A stretch of DNA of 5,198 nucleotides from SZUA-521 sp041738285 (GTDB taxonomy: Bacteria; Pseudomonadota; Gammaproteobacteria; Pseudomonadales; Azotimanducaceae). Shown in pieces: positions 4,559 through 5,198 of this stretch; position 1 is the first letter of the stretch; each line of letters starts with the position of its first letter. The DNA lies in contig JBGSQB010000076.1 of NCBI GenBank assembly GCA_041738285.1, positions 1 through 5,198 on the forward strand. The letters are read 5' to 3'. Below the pieces are notes generated by a model. The model saw only the letters and a list, made by a program, of their open reading frames with translations. It did no database searches and was not told the origin of the DNA. The translations under genes were made by a program, and so were the position numbers.

Positions 4559-5198
4559 ACGGCGCCGGCGTTGATCAACTCTTCCGCGTACTCGCGGGTT
4601 TTCCTGGTGATTTCGCGACCGCCGAGCATGCGCGCGAGCTCTTCGATGCGCATGGCGGGCAGGAGGGGCTCGAGGAACGTCTCGCCCGCGTCGGTCTTGC
4701 CAACTCGCAGGTGATGGGTGCCGCGCGCGGCCACTTGCGGTGCATGGGTGACGCATAGCACCTGCGTGTGGCGGGCGAGATCACGCAACAGGCGCCCGAC
4801 CACATCGGCAGTGGTGCCGCCGATACCGACGTCTGCTTCATCGAGCACGAGCGCGGGCAGCCGCGCCTTCTCCGCTGCGACCACTTGAATGGCGAGACTG
4901 ATGCGCGAACGCTCACCGCCCGAGGCGATCTCCTTCAATGGCCCGGCCGGAAACTTCGGGTTGGTGCGCACGTGGTAGTCGACCACGTCGATGCCGGATT
5001 CGGCTTCGACGTCGCCGAACACGAGCTCGAGCGCGCCACCCTTGATGCCGAGTTCGCGCATCAGTTCGCCCACTGCGCGCTCGAATGTCTTGGCTGATTT
5101 GCGACGTTTGGCGGAGAGCGTCTTGGCGAGCGCGCGATAACGCGTGCGTGCGGTTTCGGCCGCGGTGCGCAGCGCGTCGATCGACTCCTCATCGACCG
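4555..5198 (-). CDS. recN: DNA repair ATPase RecN, C-terminal part (cut by window edge)
   Basis: The frame is open from the stop at 4557-4555 to the right edge of the window, about 213 residues out of the usual 550 or so. RecN is an SMC-like ATPase that acts in recombinational repair of DNA double-strand breaks. The first visible part (5198 to about 5075) is the end of the coiled-coil region, rich in Ala, Arg, Lys and Glu. Then come IKGGALELVF, the ABC signature SGGERSR (4923-4903), Walker B LVLDEADVGIGG (about 4848-4813) and the H-loop VTHAPQVAA (about 4752-4726). The signature reads SGGER where SGGEL is usual. A GTG at 5073 is not the start, because the homologous coiled coil continues upstream in frame. 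bamE follows on the same strand. Confidence 0.97.
   Translation of the reverse strand, partial: VDEESIDALRTAAETARTRYRALAKTLSAKRRKSAKTFERAVGELMRELGIKGGALELVFGDVEAESGIDVVDYHVRTNPKFPAGPLKEIASGGERSRISLAIQVVAAEKARLPALVLDEADVGIGGTTADVVGRLLRDLARHTQVLCVTHAPQVAARGTHHLRVGKTDAGETFLEPLLPAMRIEELARMLGGREITRKTREYAEELINAGAV

Noticed and set aside
4082..4756. bamE with an 80-residue N-terminal extension
   Set aside because: The extension is an Arg/His-rich out-of-frame read of recN and would bury the lipoprotein signal peptide.

Overview
The window reads as chromosome of a GC-rich proteobacterium, most likely a gammaproteobacterium. The gene set recN, bamE, rnfH, ratA, smpB and ssrA is the neighbourhood known from gammaproteobacteria such as E. 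coli, and the tmRNA tag decodes to ANDENYALAA, the E. coli tag. Species cannot be fixed from the sequence alone. No insertion sequence, integrase, CRISPR array or other clear mobile element was seen.

Layout from left to right. Positions 1-150 are non-coding, with two perfect short inverted repeats downstream of the tmRNA. Positions 151-505 (minus) hold a complete one-piece tmRNA gene (ssrA) with encoded CCA. Positions 593-1444 (minus) encode an exported CAP-superfamily protein that appears to consist of one degenerate and one intact CAP domain. It starts 5 bases after the stop of smpB (1450-1923, minus), which encodes the tmRNA partner protein. A short divergent control region (1924-2005) separates smpB from a plus-strand cluster: a neurotransmitter:sodium symporter family transporter (2006-3376), ratA (3383-3811) and rnfH (3808-4119). 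rnfH and bamE (4082-4516, minus) converge and overlap by 38 bp at their 3' ends. The right edge holds the C-terminal part of recN (4555-5198, minus), cut by the window end.

How the genes relate. SmpB and tmRNA together form the trans-translation system that rescues stalled ribosomes, so an smpB-CAP-ssrA order on one strand keeps the two parts close, with an envelope protein between them. RatA and RnfH are conserved companions of uncertain function. BamE is an outer-membrane assembly lipoprotein and RecN a DNA double-strand break repair ATPase. The two less standard members are the transporter between smpB and ratA and the CAP protein between smpB and ssrA.

The most interesting observations are the two-domain structure of the CAP protein with a cysteine pair in each half, its position inside the smpB-ssrA unit, and a perfect 8-bp hairpin in the tmRNA just upstream of, and running into, the resume codon. 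None of these amounts to a demonstrated new system.
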